From the NCBI GenBank assembly GCA_014529385.2, contig CM043966.1, positions 86,768,087-86,832,086 of the forward strand: a DNA stretch of 64,000 nt. Direction: 5' to 3'. Positions 54,175 through 64,000 of the stretch are shown piece by piece; the stretch's first letter is position 1, and each line of letters begins with the position of its first letter. The translations under genes and the position numbers were made by a program. The stretch comes from Adiantum capillus-veneris. Taxonomy: Eukaryota > Streptophyta > Polypodiopsida > Polypodiales > Pteridaceae. The notes beneath the pieces are model-generated. The model was not told the DNA's origin and did not search any database. It saw only the letters and a list, made by a program, of their open reading frames with translations.

Positions 54175-55226
54175 GAGAACCCTCAAATTACTCCTATAGT
54201 GGAGATTCCTTGGAACGATGCTTTATACACGGAAGTTCAGGAGAAGAAATTGTTGCTCAAACAAATGCAACCACCTTCTTTTAAGGGCGAAGGCACCAAT
54301 GTGAAAAAGGATGCGAAAGTCTGGATTGAAGCTATGGACGATTATTTCTCAGTTTCCAAGACTGCACCTGCAAACCAAGCAATGCTGGGGATGTTTTGCC
54401 TTACGGGTGAAGCCAAATTATGGTGGAAACAACATTTCCGTGACATGGGAGTGTTAGAAAATTCCTAGAATTGGAAGAAAATCAAGCAAGCAGTGAAGGA
54501 AAGATACTTATCCCCTGCTCATGAAGCGTTAAAGATGAACGAGTTCTTTAGCTTGAAGCAATACAGCCTATCCCTGGAAGAGTATTACTCAAAGTTCGTA
54601 AATCTTAGGCGTTATGCACCACCAATGATGATAGAGCAACAAGTAGCTTGATTTTGCCAAGGTTTAAGAGAACCAATTAGCTCATGACTGGAAGCCATGA
54701 AACCTACCACTGTGCAAGATGCTTTATTGCGAGCCAAACCTTTGATGAAGGAGCAAGGCATAAGGAGGAGAGTTGAATAGAATCAGAGTTTTAATGGTGC
54801 TAGTCGACCAGTAAGATTTCCCAATAATGACAGGCAGCCACAAAGAGCCTATGCTGCAAATATGCAAAACCCTGCAAGGTTGGATGTTCGACGCTTTGAG
54901 TGTGGAGAACTGGGACATTACCAAAACAGATGTCCACACTTATCTAACAAAGCAGCAGTAGCGCGACGGAGGCAGACCAAAGACACCACCCTATTGGACG
55001 AGGGCGAGGAAGACTAGCAAGGGCATTTGGAAGAGGTCAAGGTAGGAATGCACATGCACGTGTAATCATAGGAGAACCTACCATTGGTGAAGAAGAAGAA
55101 AGAGCGACTATCTATGCAGCTATTGACAACCTTGGAGCTCAATGGTAATTTGCTGTTATTCAGACCCCAGCCACTCATCAAGGTAAATCTTTTAACCTTC
55201 TCATCGATTGTGGCAGTACCCATTCT
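54175..55226 (+). pseudogene. G5 gag, main exon
   Basis: The frame opens without ATG after TTTGCAG (NPQITPIVEIPWNDALYTEV; MQPPSFKGEGTNVKKDAKVW; GEAKLWWKQHF). Stops lie at 54466-54468, near 54650 and 54684, and near 54778. The Gag core continues (LKQYSLSLEEYYSKFVNLRR). The knuckle near 54895 reads RRFECGELGHYQNRC, with the first zinc-binding Cys replaced. A frame change after about 55015 leads to the protease. Confidence 0.82.
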
Positions 55227-55964
55227 TTGCTATCCCCAAAATGTCTACGAAAGTTGAACCTAAACCAAAAACAAGCTAAACCTATGAGAGTAGAATTGGC
55301 TAATGGGGAAACCGTAGTATCTCGACATTCTGTGGGAATCCTTGATTTTGAACTAGGAGGGCACACTACTTCAGCTTTCTTTAGAACCCTACCAGTTGGA
55401 ATGTACGATGGGATTATTGGGATGGATTGGTTATCTAAGAACCAGGCTAGCATCCATTGTGGTCAAGGTAGTTTGAGCTTTAGACATAGTCAAGCAAGGC
55501 AAGTCAAAGTGCAGGGGAAAAGTGGGAGCCCAAAGATTCAATTAGTGAAGGCAAACCGTCTACTCAAAGGTATGAGAGCTGGTCAACAGGTATTTGTGGT
55601 CAAGTTGAATAAGGTCGATCCAAATTCAAGTGATACAAAACCCTCTTGGCTTCATGAATATTCACATATTTTTCTTGAAGACCTTACCTCCCTTTCTCCA
55701 ACCCGAGAAATTGACCATAAGATAGAGATTCTCCCAGGAAGTGAGCCCGTGTCAAAGAGACCTTACAAAATGGCCTTACCGGAGGCAATTGAACTGAAGG
55801 AGCAGCTTTGTCAACTTTTAGAACAGGGATTTATTAGACCAAGCAAATCTAGTTGGGGAGCGCCGGTACTTTTTCAGAAAAAGAAAGATAGGACTTTACG
55901 ACTCTGCATTGATTACAGAGGACTAAACCAGGTAACAATTAAGAACAACTATCCTATACCCTGA
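55190..55964 (+). pseudogene. G5 protease and start of RT
   Basis: The protease active site near 55199 reads [12 protein letters not shown], where Asp-Ser-Gly is expected. [16 protein letters not shown] and [11 protein letters not shown] follow. The frame runs into RT ([60 protein letters not shown]) and stops at TGA 55962-55964. The same frame continues directly after it, and an Arg codon CGA is expected there, so it is a single C-to-T change. Confidence 0.88.
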
Positions 55965-57098
55965 ATCGATGAATTGCTAGACAGGCTACATGGTTCTAAG
56001 GTCTTCTCAAAGGTAGATCTAAGATCCGGTTACTATCAAATCAGAATAAAGGAATCAGATATTTCGAAGACAACTTTCAACACCCGTTATGACCATTTTG
56101 AATTTATAGTAATGTCATTTGGTATGACTAATGCTCCAGCTACATTCAATAGATTGATGCAGGATATCTTCAGGCCTTACCTAGATTATTTTGTCCTTGT
56201 CTTCTTTGATGATATTCTAATCTACTCAAAAGATGAACAAGAACATGAAGCTCACCTAAGGAAGGTGTTAGACATTCTTCGACAACATAAGCTATACGCA
56301 AAGATGAGCAAGTGTTCATTCTTCTCTCCAAGGATCTTATACTTGGGATTTATTGTTTCACAAGAAGGAATTTCAGTAGACCCCGCTAAAGTTCAAGAAA
56401 TTGTTGAATGGCCTCGGCCAACTAATGTAAGTGAGCTTAGAGGATTCTTGGGAATCACAGGCTGGTACAAAATCTTTATAAAAGATTATGCAGTGATCAC
56501 CACACCCTTGATAGACCTCTTGAAGAAAGGAGCAAGGATCAATTGGGAACCAGTACATCAAGAAAAGTTCGACCAACTTAAGCAATATGTGATTATGGCC
56601 CCATGTCTAAAGCTACCAGATTTTAATCAAGACTTTGAAGTTGTCACTGATGCTAGTGGAATAGCAGTTGGAGGATTGTTAACTCAAGAAGGCAGACCAA
56701 TAGCTTTCACCTCACGTAAGTTTAAGGTTCATGAAAAGAACTATCTGACCCATGATCTCGAACTGTTGGCAGTCATTCATGCTTTAAAGCTATGGAGGCA
56801 CTATTTATTGGGAAGGAAGTTTCGACTTATAACCGACCATAAGAGCTTAAAGTGGATCTTTACCCAAGCAACATTGAATATGCGACAAAGGCGATGGGTG
56901 GAGCTTTTACAAGAGTATGACTTTGATATTCTCTACCGCCTTGGGAAAGAAAACACGGTTGCAGATTCATTGAGTCGGAAAGCTTTTGTGGAACTCATAT
57001 CTATATCCAACAACCCGATCATTGAAAGGATTAAGGAAGCTGCATCATCTGATCCAGAGTATCAAAGGCAGCTTAACCTCGTTCGATCTGGAGAGTGA
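55965..57098 (+). pseudogene. G5 reverse transcriptase and RNase H
   Basis: The catalytic motifs are intact: [29 protein letters not shown] and [10 protein letters not shown] (56202 on). The thumb and connection ([32 protein letters not shown]) are followed by RNase H ([50 protein letters not shown]) and ADSLSRKAF. It is in frame with the preceding and following segments and ends at TGA 57096-57098. Of all segments in the window this one looks closest to functional. Confidence 0.92.
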
Positions 57099-58142
57099 AA
57101 GACTATACCTTCAATGATACACTTCTCAAAAGATGGACTTTGTCTCTATTACAGAGATAGGTTATGTGTACCGAGGGATCTTAACTTAAAGAAGGCTATT
57201 TTGTTCAAAGCCCACGATAGCCCTACTTTGGAACACCTAGGTTATGCAAAGACTCTCAATGCAATACGTAAAAGCTTCTATTGGATTGAACAGAAGGCAG
57301 ATGTACTACGCTGTGTTCGCCAGTGCTTAACATGCCAAAGGATTAAGGCTGAAAGAGTTAAACTTCTTGGTAAATTTCAACCTCTGGACATTCCACAAAT
57401 GAAGTGGGAATATATAAGCATGGACTTTGTCACATGATTAACTACAGTACAAGGTGGGTACAACTCACTTATGGTGGTCGTTGATCTACTCACGAAGGTT
57501 GCACATCTCATCCTAGTCAAGATAACATTTACCGCCTTTGATATTGCACGACTATTTGTTAAAGAGGTTTTCACATTGCATGGATTACCCAAGCAAATTG
57601 TAAGTGATCGAGATGTGAAGTTTACTTCAAATTTTTGGACTTTGCTCTTCAAGGTAATTGGGACAGAATTGAACTTTAGTACCGCATACCATCCTCAATC
57701 AGATGGACAAACCAAGCGAGTCAACCAAGTCATTGAAGATATTCTCAGAGCTTGTTGCAATAGGGAATCTAAGCGATGGATTCAATTTTTACCTCTAGTG
57801 GAGTATGCCTACAATGCTTCTTATCACCAAAGCATTGGTATGACCCCATTTTGTGCCTTATATGGACAGGACTGTATCTCTCCGCTTAATTTTTCAGATC
57901 CTACCATAAGAGTAGAAGTGTCTAAGAAGATGCTTGAAGAAATGGAAAGCCAAACAAAAGCCATTCGGAGGGATATTCAAGCGGCTCAGGATCGCCAAAA
58001 AAGTATGCAGATGGAAAGAGGTCCGAGCGAAGATTCAAAGAAGGCGACAAAGTTTTTCTTCGGATTCATCCAAAGAGAAGTAGCCTATCGCTTGGAAAGT
58101 ACAAGAAGCTTAGCCCACATTATTGTGGTCCTTATGAAGTGA
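57099..58142 (+). pseudogene. G5 integrase, catalytic Glu replaced
   Basis: The frame continues with the zinc domain (HDSPTLEHLGYAKTLNAI; CVRQCLTCQRIKAE) and the core MDFVT, then TGA 57435-57437 in place of the usual Gly, then VVVDLLTKVAHLI, IVSDRDVKFTSNFW and DGQTKRVNQV. AAG at 57714-57716 replaces the catalytic Glu codon. VEYAYNASYHQSIGMTPF follows. A frame change near 58030 breaks the C-terminal part. Confidence 0.9.
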
Positions 58143-58459
58143 TCAAGTGTATCGGTACTCAAGCTTACAAGTTGAAGTTACCAGAACATATTAAAGTTCA
58201 TGACGTATTTCATGTGAGCTTATTGAAGCCCTATATCCCTAGTGATGATCAACTTCTAAACGATGAACAAATTGTCATGCCTACCCAAAGTATCTTAGAA
58301 CTCCAACCATCCAGCATTCTGGAGCCCCGAGAGAAGATTCTTCGGAATAGAATCCTCAGAGAACACCTTGTTCAATGGCAGGACTACCATCAAGAGGATA
58401 CAACATGGGAAGATGAAGCTACCTTAGAGAAGTATTATCCTCACCTTTTCTCGAGATGA
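58139..58459 (+). pseudogene. G5 integrase C-terminus and chromodomain
   Basis: This 106-codon frame shows VHDVFHVSLLKPYIPSDDQ, then a chromodomain-like end (EKILRNRILREHLVQWQDYH; QEDTTWEDEATLEKYYPHLF) ending at TGA 58457-58459. The W-x-x-Y/H-x-x-E-x-T-W-E pattern is that of chromovirus chromodomains, thought to bind histone marks and direct integration. The purine-rich AAGTTGTGGAGAT before 58490 is the likely plus-strand primer. Confidence 0.85.
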
Positions 58460-58489
58460 GGACATCTCGAATCCCTAAGTTGTGGAGAT

Positions 58490-58742
58490 TGTAATGTACC
58501 CAACATTTATCCATATAAGTCATTTCAGTTATTTTGCAAAGTAGTTGAGATTCTCAATTTTGTGAGTCATCATGAGTTTATCAGAGCAATCGGATTGAAA
58601 ATCGAATTGAGAATCTATTTATTTATGATCTTTCTTTATGTGGAACAATAGGTTTATGTGGGAACCTAATCTATGTGTGAAGAAAAAGCTTAGAGATAGT
58701 ATTTTTAGGAACGAAAGAGAGGTGATTCAAAATTAGGATACT

Positions 58743-58803
<61 letters not shown>

Positions 58804-59113
58804 ATAGAATGGGAACTTGTAAGTATAGAGCTTTTTAAAAATCGTGCATAGGATTCGCGAACGTCGAAAAAAAAAAAAGAGCCGCGACGATGTGCGAGCC
58901 TTTTCTTCTCCTATTCTTGAAACCTATCAGTATTCTTCGCACCCCCCTAGGGTCTATATAAAGGACCCTTCTCCTCTCACTTTGAACACACACATCTACA
59001 GAAGCGGAATCTCTCTTGCAACGAGGCGTTGGAGGAAGACTCTCTCCCTTAACCTCTTACCCTCAAGCCATCTCCATCTCCAATCCTCGACGTGCCATCA
59101 CCCGATTTGTGAA

Positions 59114-59160
<47 letters not shown>

Positions 59161-60485
59161 CAACAACGCGCTTTTCTTTTCTCCATTATGAAGCTATGGC
59201 TTCGAAGCGTGTAACGCGAAGTTCTAAGGACGCCCATGCCGTTGCACCACCAAGGAAGGTGGGAAGAAAGGTGTCAACTCCGAACGTATCTCATGCGGAA
59301 GCATAAACCGAAGAAGAAGTCAAAGCCATCCAACCTCCAACACAGGAGTTAGCCGCACGCGCTCCAAATCCGGTAAGACAAATTTATAATTATGCATAGT
59401 ATTCATGTTGATCGGTAAGATGAACTTAGACCTTACCTTAAACCGACCGAAAACGTGATTGTTCAATCACATGAAACAAGCATATGTTTCATAAAGTAGT
59501 AAAAGTATTGTTTTTATAAACTGTTATTGTTTGATAAGGAACTACTGTTGGTAAGTGATTATGGTTTGAGAATATGATTTCGATTGATCTTGTTGAAAGA
59601 AACATTTAGAATGGGAAATACTGAAAGAAAATCTTGTTTCCAGATGGAACTCGCGGTTAGCGAGAGGAATCCACCGTTAGAGGAAAATAAAGTCGAGGTC
59701 ATCAAGTTCCTTTTTTTTAAACCTTGCGGTTAGCAAGATGCCTTGCGGGTAGCAAGATGTCCCTTGAGGTTAGCAAAAGGGAAGTATGCGCATCTCGCGG
59801 TTAGTGATTAAGAAAAACCTTTGCAAAGGCTCTGTCGGTTAGACAGAGAAAGTCCGTGGTTTAGCGGCAAAACTTGTATAGAAACTAAAGACTCTCTTTT
59901 TTGCGGATTATAGAATTGCTTTTTTTTAACTCCTATTATGAAATAATTGTTTGATGATGTTTGAAAGGATTATACTAAAGAACTTGTGCTAGAAACTAAT
60001 TAAGGAACATTGTTGTATATATCGTGGTAGTAATTAGATAACATTAAAAGAACGGGTGAGTGTGGTGTGGAAAGTGGGGACCGGCTCAGGTTGCTAGTCA
60101 AGGATGGGTGGATTCGATTAGTCGAGTACTTTTCACTTTGTCTTAGTTAGTTAGAGATTTATCTCATGTCATATTTCGAATTCAAGGATGGTGGCCATGC
60201 CTCGTAAAGGCAGGGAAAAAGGCATTGTTTTTGGATCCTTAATATGTGAAAGGGATTTTCTTCTCTTATAATGTAGGATATAGAGTCCATAGAACCTTTA
60301 ACCTCATCAACCTGGCTTGTGGGGTAGGGTCTTGCAACTACGAACACATCAGGTGGAAGTCTTATTCTCTTTCGTTGCTTGTATCCTTGCTTCGCATTAT
60401 CGGAGTAGGGTGTTGTCAACGGATTTAGAGGATTAAGAAGGCTATCTTCCAAGTCACCCCAATCTTTTAGGACGGGGACCTTACA
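58490..60485 (+). repeat. G5 3' LTR
   Basis: The 1,996-bp direct repeat of 51071-53022 carries a longer CT tract (58747-58800), TATATAAAG at 58955, a CT tract at 59116-59156, the coding segment 59196-59372 with an intact GTAAGA donor, and eight GGTTAGC-like motifs. It ends GGGACCTTACA followed by AAGAA. Confidence 0.95.
59196..59372 (+). pseudogene. 3' LTR copy of the putative gag exon
   Basis: It has the same 59-codon length as 51753-51929, starting MASKRVTRSSKDAHAVAPPR. A TCA-to-TAA change makes a stop at codon 37. The end is AATCCG|GTAAGACA, with the donor consensus intact. In a working element both LTR copies would be regenerated from one template, so the pair lets the original exon end be read from this copy. 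Confidence 0.6.
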
Positions 60486-60490
60486 AAGAA

Positions 60491-61435
60491 GCAAATCCCT
60501 AAGTGTTTGGAGGTGATAACAACATACAAGTGCCCACGTAACCAAGGCGCCTGTTGGGTCAGCCAGCCAAAGTTTTGATGTGGTCACATTATTTCTCCGA
60601 TGTTTAATACATCAAACCCTGTAAAAGCCTAATGACAATCGTCTACGTCAAGTCGAAGTCAAAGATGTAATTTTTCCAATGATGTATGTAAAGGTCCATG
60701 AGAAGTTGGCCGCCGGCCACTTTTGAGAGCCCTAGGTATATAATACACTAAGGTTAGTGTGAAAGTGGGATTATTTTTTGAAGATAAGTGACTATTGTTG
60801 TACGCACAGAGAGTGACCTCTTGGCTCTAACTTGTAATCATCGCTATTGTGGCTATGGTAATCCAAATTCAGTTTTGTTTATTGCATTGTGTTCTTCTTA
60901 CTCTGCTCTTTCATTCAAGTGTAAGCATTCAAGATTCGGTGTAGGTACCAAACGCAACCGTTGTGGCCTTAAATCGCTGTTTTGAGTGTTTATATGCGTA
61001 TTTTATGTTGTTTTGACCCTAGGAGAGGCTTTAGGGACCCAAAAATGACCCTTTAGGATCATCCATTTACTGTTTTTGCGTACTTTGGGACAAAAAAACG
61101 TGATCTGTGTACTCATCCAAAATGCTGTGACATTGATAGGATATGATCCTGATAGTCCCTTGTAGCTTCCCTTCAAGTTTCGTGTGAATCCGATATGATT
61201 TGCATGGTAAACAGGCGTGATGACTGTAGAGCTGTGTAGAAGGACATAGGCAGATTACTTGGCTTTAGTGCGTTTGATTTTCTTGTAGAGTTAGTAGTTG
61301 CATCTCTTCGAGTTCACTTCATTAGGATTGAAACCCTAGTGAGTTTCCATGCCTCATCCGAGTCGCTTCCCTGGTATTGATATTTATGTTGATTCCTGAA
61401 GGCTATGCTATGGACGTCTGTCGCGGAGATCCACA
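60491..61435 (+). repeat. G6 5' LTR (start not fixed)
   Basis: This non-coding sequence ends GCGGAGATCCACA just before a TGGCGCC-type primer site. A TATA box, TATATAAT, lies at 60737. The left limit is uncertain, because the first tens of bases belong to the target interrupted by G5. The partner LTR would lie beyond the window. Confidence 0.6.
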
Positions 61436-61440
61436 AATAT

Positions 61441-61458
61441 TGGCGCCGTTTCCGGGGA
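61441..61458 (+). other. G6 primer-binding site
   Basis: TGGCGCCGTTTCCGGGGA is one base from the common plant form TGGCGCCGTTGCCGGGGA (usually assigned to tRNA-Asp) and starts five bases after the LTR end. Confidence 0.85.
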
Positions 61459-61849
61459 ATGAATCTTAGGTGATGAGTGACCGAGTGCATATTCAGAGTT
61501 TTCTTATTGTTCCAAAAGATAATTTCCATTCCATTTACATTTCAGTGAAGCATCTAGACAAGGGTTTAGTGCTTAGTGGAGTCTAGGGTCGGTGGACTGG
61601 CTAGATCTACTCTTGAGAGATATAGGGAGTTGTGAGTGAGGTTGCTTTAAGCATTTTTTCTCTTCAAATTTCTTTGTATTGATTGAGTACTGATCCATCA
61701 TCCGTTTTTTTATCCTGTTTGTTTTGTTTGATTCATTTTCTTATGTTCTTTCATTTCTGTACTTAGGAGTAGGATAAGTAAATCACATTCTAGTCAGATT
61801 TGGGACAAAAGAGAGAGTCAAAAACAAGAGAAAACCATAACTTTGGCAA

Positions 61850-63540
61850 AGGGGCCATAAGACTCTAAAATTAGAAATCTGACCAAACAGAGCTGAAATT
61901 GATTCAAATCACAAAGTGGTAGCACCAAACACTGGGAAATACTTGTCAGAGAGAGCCTGTAAAATTTAATCAGATTTGGCTCTAGTACTACGATGGCGAT
62001 CGGTGTACCTCAGTGTCAGAATTGTACAAGATTTGACATGTGCCTTCCTGATAAGATTCTAAACAAGTTTCTCTAAAGCAACCACACCCAAAAACATCAA
62101 AAATCAAGGAAATCAGGCCACTTGGGTAAAACTAGCCTAACAGACCTAGAAACTGTAAAATCTTGACTTTTGGTGATCCAAATGCAAAAAGATTTGGGGG
62201 GTAGCCCTAAAACATCAGTGTCTACAAGCATGCCAAATTTGGTTGAATTTGGGCTCAGAACTACGATCGCGATCGGTGTACCTAGACCTCAGATTTGTAC
62301 CAGATTTGATGAGTAGACTCTTCAAGGGTATACAAACATAAAAGTCTAAAGGACCTAGGGTCAAAAGACACAAAAAACTAGTCAAAACCATTGAATGCAG
62401 ATCCAAGTCAAAAAGTACTAAACTGGCATAGAATTTGACTTTCAATAGACCAAAACACATCAAAACTGGGAAGAAACCATGCAGAGGGATAGCCTGTGCA
62501 TAGGATAAGCCTAGGTATCTCTCAAATCCCAAGTCAAACATCAAAATCAATCAAACTTGATAAAATTGGAAAATCAGGCACTTCAGACCAAGAAACTGTA
62601 AATTCTTGACTTTTTTGAGTCCAAATACAAAAGTGTCTGGCATGTAGTCTTAAAATAGCCTAGTGAACAAGCTGGTGAAGTTTCATCCAATTTGGGCTCA
62701 AAACTACGATCGCGATCGGTGTACCTCAGTCCCAGATTTGACCCACACATACACCTAGGTTATATAAGATACCAAGAGATGTCAATTTTTTTTAAAAAAA
62801 GTCACCAAAATAGCCAAAAACAGCAGACAGTCAGAAAAACACTGTAGTAGACCAAGATCTGGTAAAAACTTGACTTTTTCTTGTCCAAATTAAAAAATAT
62901 TTGAGGAGTAGACTGTACACATCATTGTCTACCATATCCACAAGTTTCACTTGAAAGGGAGCTAGAACTACGATCGCGATCGGTGTACCCCAGTGACATT
63001 TTGAGTTGAGACTTGGTGAGTAGGTAGCTGACATCTAGTGCAATATATTTTCCAAAAGGAGCAAGGTCAAAAAAACAAAAGAAAGTGGTCAAAAGTCCTA
63101 GTTACACAATCAGGCCAATAACCACAAAACCACCTGGGATTTGGGTTTTCATTGGTCAAAACATCTCCAAATTCAAAAATACAAAGACACTTGGTATCAA
63201 GACATCAAGGGCTAGCTATTGTCCAAAAATCTTCCAAATCTGTGACATGGGGTCAACGATCGTGATCGGTGTACCTCTACATAGTGAGGGTATTTAACTT
63301 CATAAGTTTGTAGATCTACTTGAGTACATCCCAAATTTCAAGTTTGAGTGAAAAATACCCTCTGGAAGCCAAGATACAAGTACAAAATCTCTTTGTGTCC
63401 TGATCCTGAAATTGTTTTGAGTGTTGTTTCAAGTGCAGTTTACCATTTTAGAGTGAAATTTGCTAGGATTCCCATTTACAAACTTTTAGGATACCCAAAA
63501 CCAGTATCCAAAGGTCAGTGGGGCACCAAAGCCTGACTTT
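61850..63540 (+). repeat. G6 leader: five degenerate units with a palindromic core
   Basis: Five cores read ACTACGATCGCGATCGGTGTACC or close variants, at about 61987, 62260, 62703, 62967 and 63254 (spacing about 273, 443, 264 and 286 bp). CGATCGCGATCG is a perfect palindrome in the middle three. Between cores, looser repeats recur, such as AACTGTAAAATCTTGACTTT and AATTTGGGCTCA. No coding frame is conserved between units, while the core is far better kept than the rest. Confidence 0.85.
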
Positions 63541-63635
63541 TTAGAGACTTGACCAGGGGCAAAAAGGGATTGTGTGCACTAAGCCAAGGTGTTCTTATCA
63601 AGGAACATCTTGAGAGTATTGAGTGAGTCTTAAAC

Positions 63636-64000
63636 ATGACAACTCATCCATCATTAGGGTTTCCCACTCAACTCAGAGCTATTCCACCTACACAAACAAC
63701 CAGAAATACTGCAACACCTATAACAAGAGGGTTGAGACAAGACCATGAGGTTTATCAATCATATCAAGCCAAACCTCAAGGCATGGCTCATGGATATTTG
63801 TCAAGTGATCATGTGGCTCACTGGAAGCCAAACCAATCAACTAAAATACGGGAGTTTGGAAGAGCAAAAGTGGAAATTGCTGGAGACTTAGAGGAGAAGC
63901 ATCCTCTAATCAACAAACCCAACGTGAGGTTCATCAAAACCAATGAAGCCACGAGAGTTCTAACGGATTACACTTATGATGGCCTTTATAGGTTACCTAT
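63636..64000 (+). CDS. G6 ORF running off the window (possible SRA/YDG-like end)
   Basis: ATG 63636 opens 121 codons with no stop before the window ends. It starts MTTHPSLGFPTQLRAIPPTQ; the middle includes HWKPNQSTKIREFGRAKVEI. The last visible part (LINKPNVRFIKTNEATRVL, then TDYTYDGLYRLP) resembles the PVRVIR-and-YDGLYRV block of SRA/YDG domains, which bind methylated DNA in plant SUVH and VIM proteins. Position after a primer site and leader would suit a Gag start. The match is short and the identity remains open. Confidence 0.45.
   Translation, partial: MTTHPSLGFPTQLRAIPPTQTTRNTATPITRGLRQDHEVYQSYQAKPQGMAHGYLSSDHVAHWKPNQSTKIREFGRAKVEIAGDLEEKHPLINKPNVRFIKTNEATRVLTDYTYDGLYRLP

Larger units (their letters stand above)
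51071..60485 (+). mobile_element. G5: full-length chromovirus with coding LTRs
   Basis: The 9.4-kb Gypsy element has a perfect TSD, AAGAA (51066-51070 and 60486-60490), LTRs of 1,952 and 1,996 bp, a Met primer site, gag, protease, RT, RNase H, integrase and a chromodomain. It is the only element here with no insertion inside. Each LTR holds a 59-codon segment that appears to be the first exon of gag. Several single-base nonsense changes (55962, 57096, 57435) and loss of the integrase catalytic Glu make it inactive. Confidence 0.95.

Noticed and set aside
61850-63540. Tandem satellite array
   Set aside because: Spacing is irregular (264-443 bp) and only the short core is well conserved, so it is a leader repeat rather than a satellite.
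1-64000. tRNA or rRNA genes
   Set aside because: The tRNA-like words seen are primer-binding sites of retrotransposons; I saw no cloverleaf or rRNA sequence.

Overview
This window is repeat-rich plant nuclear DNA. I recognise no host gene and no RNA gene in it. Almost everything belongs to LTR retrotransposons of the Ty3/Gypsy and Ty1/Copia superfamilies. A plant host is indicated by the initiator-tRNA-Met primer sites (TGGTATCAGAGC), the TGGCGCCG-type primer sites, chromodomain-bearing Gypsy elements, a Gypsy element with two RNase H domains, and plant-type Copia polyproteins. The species cannot be told from the sequence. Element names used here (G1-G7, E0, C1, C2) are my own.

Left block, 474-12253: G1 is a young Gypsy insertion (TSD GGAGT) whose two LTRs differ by about one substitution plus a microsatellite length change. 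It lacks almost all of gag-pol. Inside its leader sits E0 (1439-9562, TSD GATGG), which carries one long gag-protease reading frame with four zinc knuckles and no reverse transcriptase.

Middle block, 12448-49001: five retrotransposons are nested inside one another. The order from outside in is chromovirus G2 (12448-49001), Copia C1 (19540-48485, TSD TAAGC, in the 3' LTR of G2), Gypsy G3 (20473-43893, in the leader of C1), dual-RNase-H Gypsy G4 (about 25806-41950, in G3), and minus-strand Copia C2 (32137-37679, TSD GGGAG, in the pol gene of G4). G3 is internally rearranged, with its integrase and a downstream ORF inverted relative to gag.

Right block, 49002-64000: an old LTR with a decayed primer site (G7) leads into a short charged ORF. 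That ORF is split by the full-length chromovirus G5 (51071-60485, TSD AAGAA). G5 has roughly 2-kb LTRs that contain a conserved 59-codon open segment with a start codon and a splice-donor-like end. The gag frame has no start codon and opens at a splice-acceptor-like site in the same phase, which suggests a gag gene spliced across the LTR and primer site. The window closes with the 5' end of another Gypsy-type element, G6: an LTR, a primer site at 61441, a leader with five copies of a palindromic GATCGCGATC-containing block, and an ORF that runs off the end.

Every element is damaged by stops, frameshifts or lost catalytic residues, so none looks autonomous as it stands. The TSDs and the LTR divergence give a consistent order of events: G2 and G7 are old, and C2 and G1 are young.
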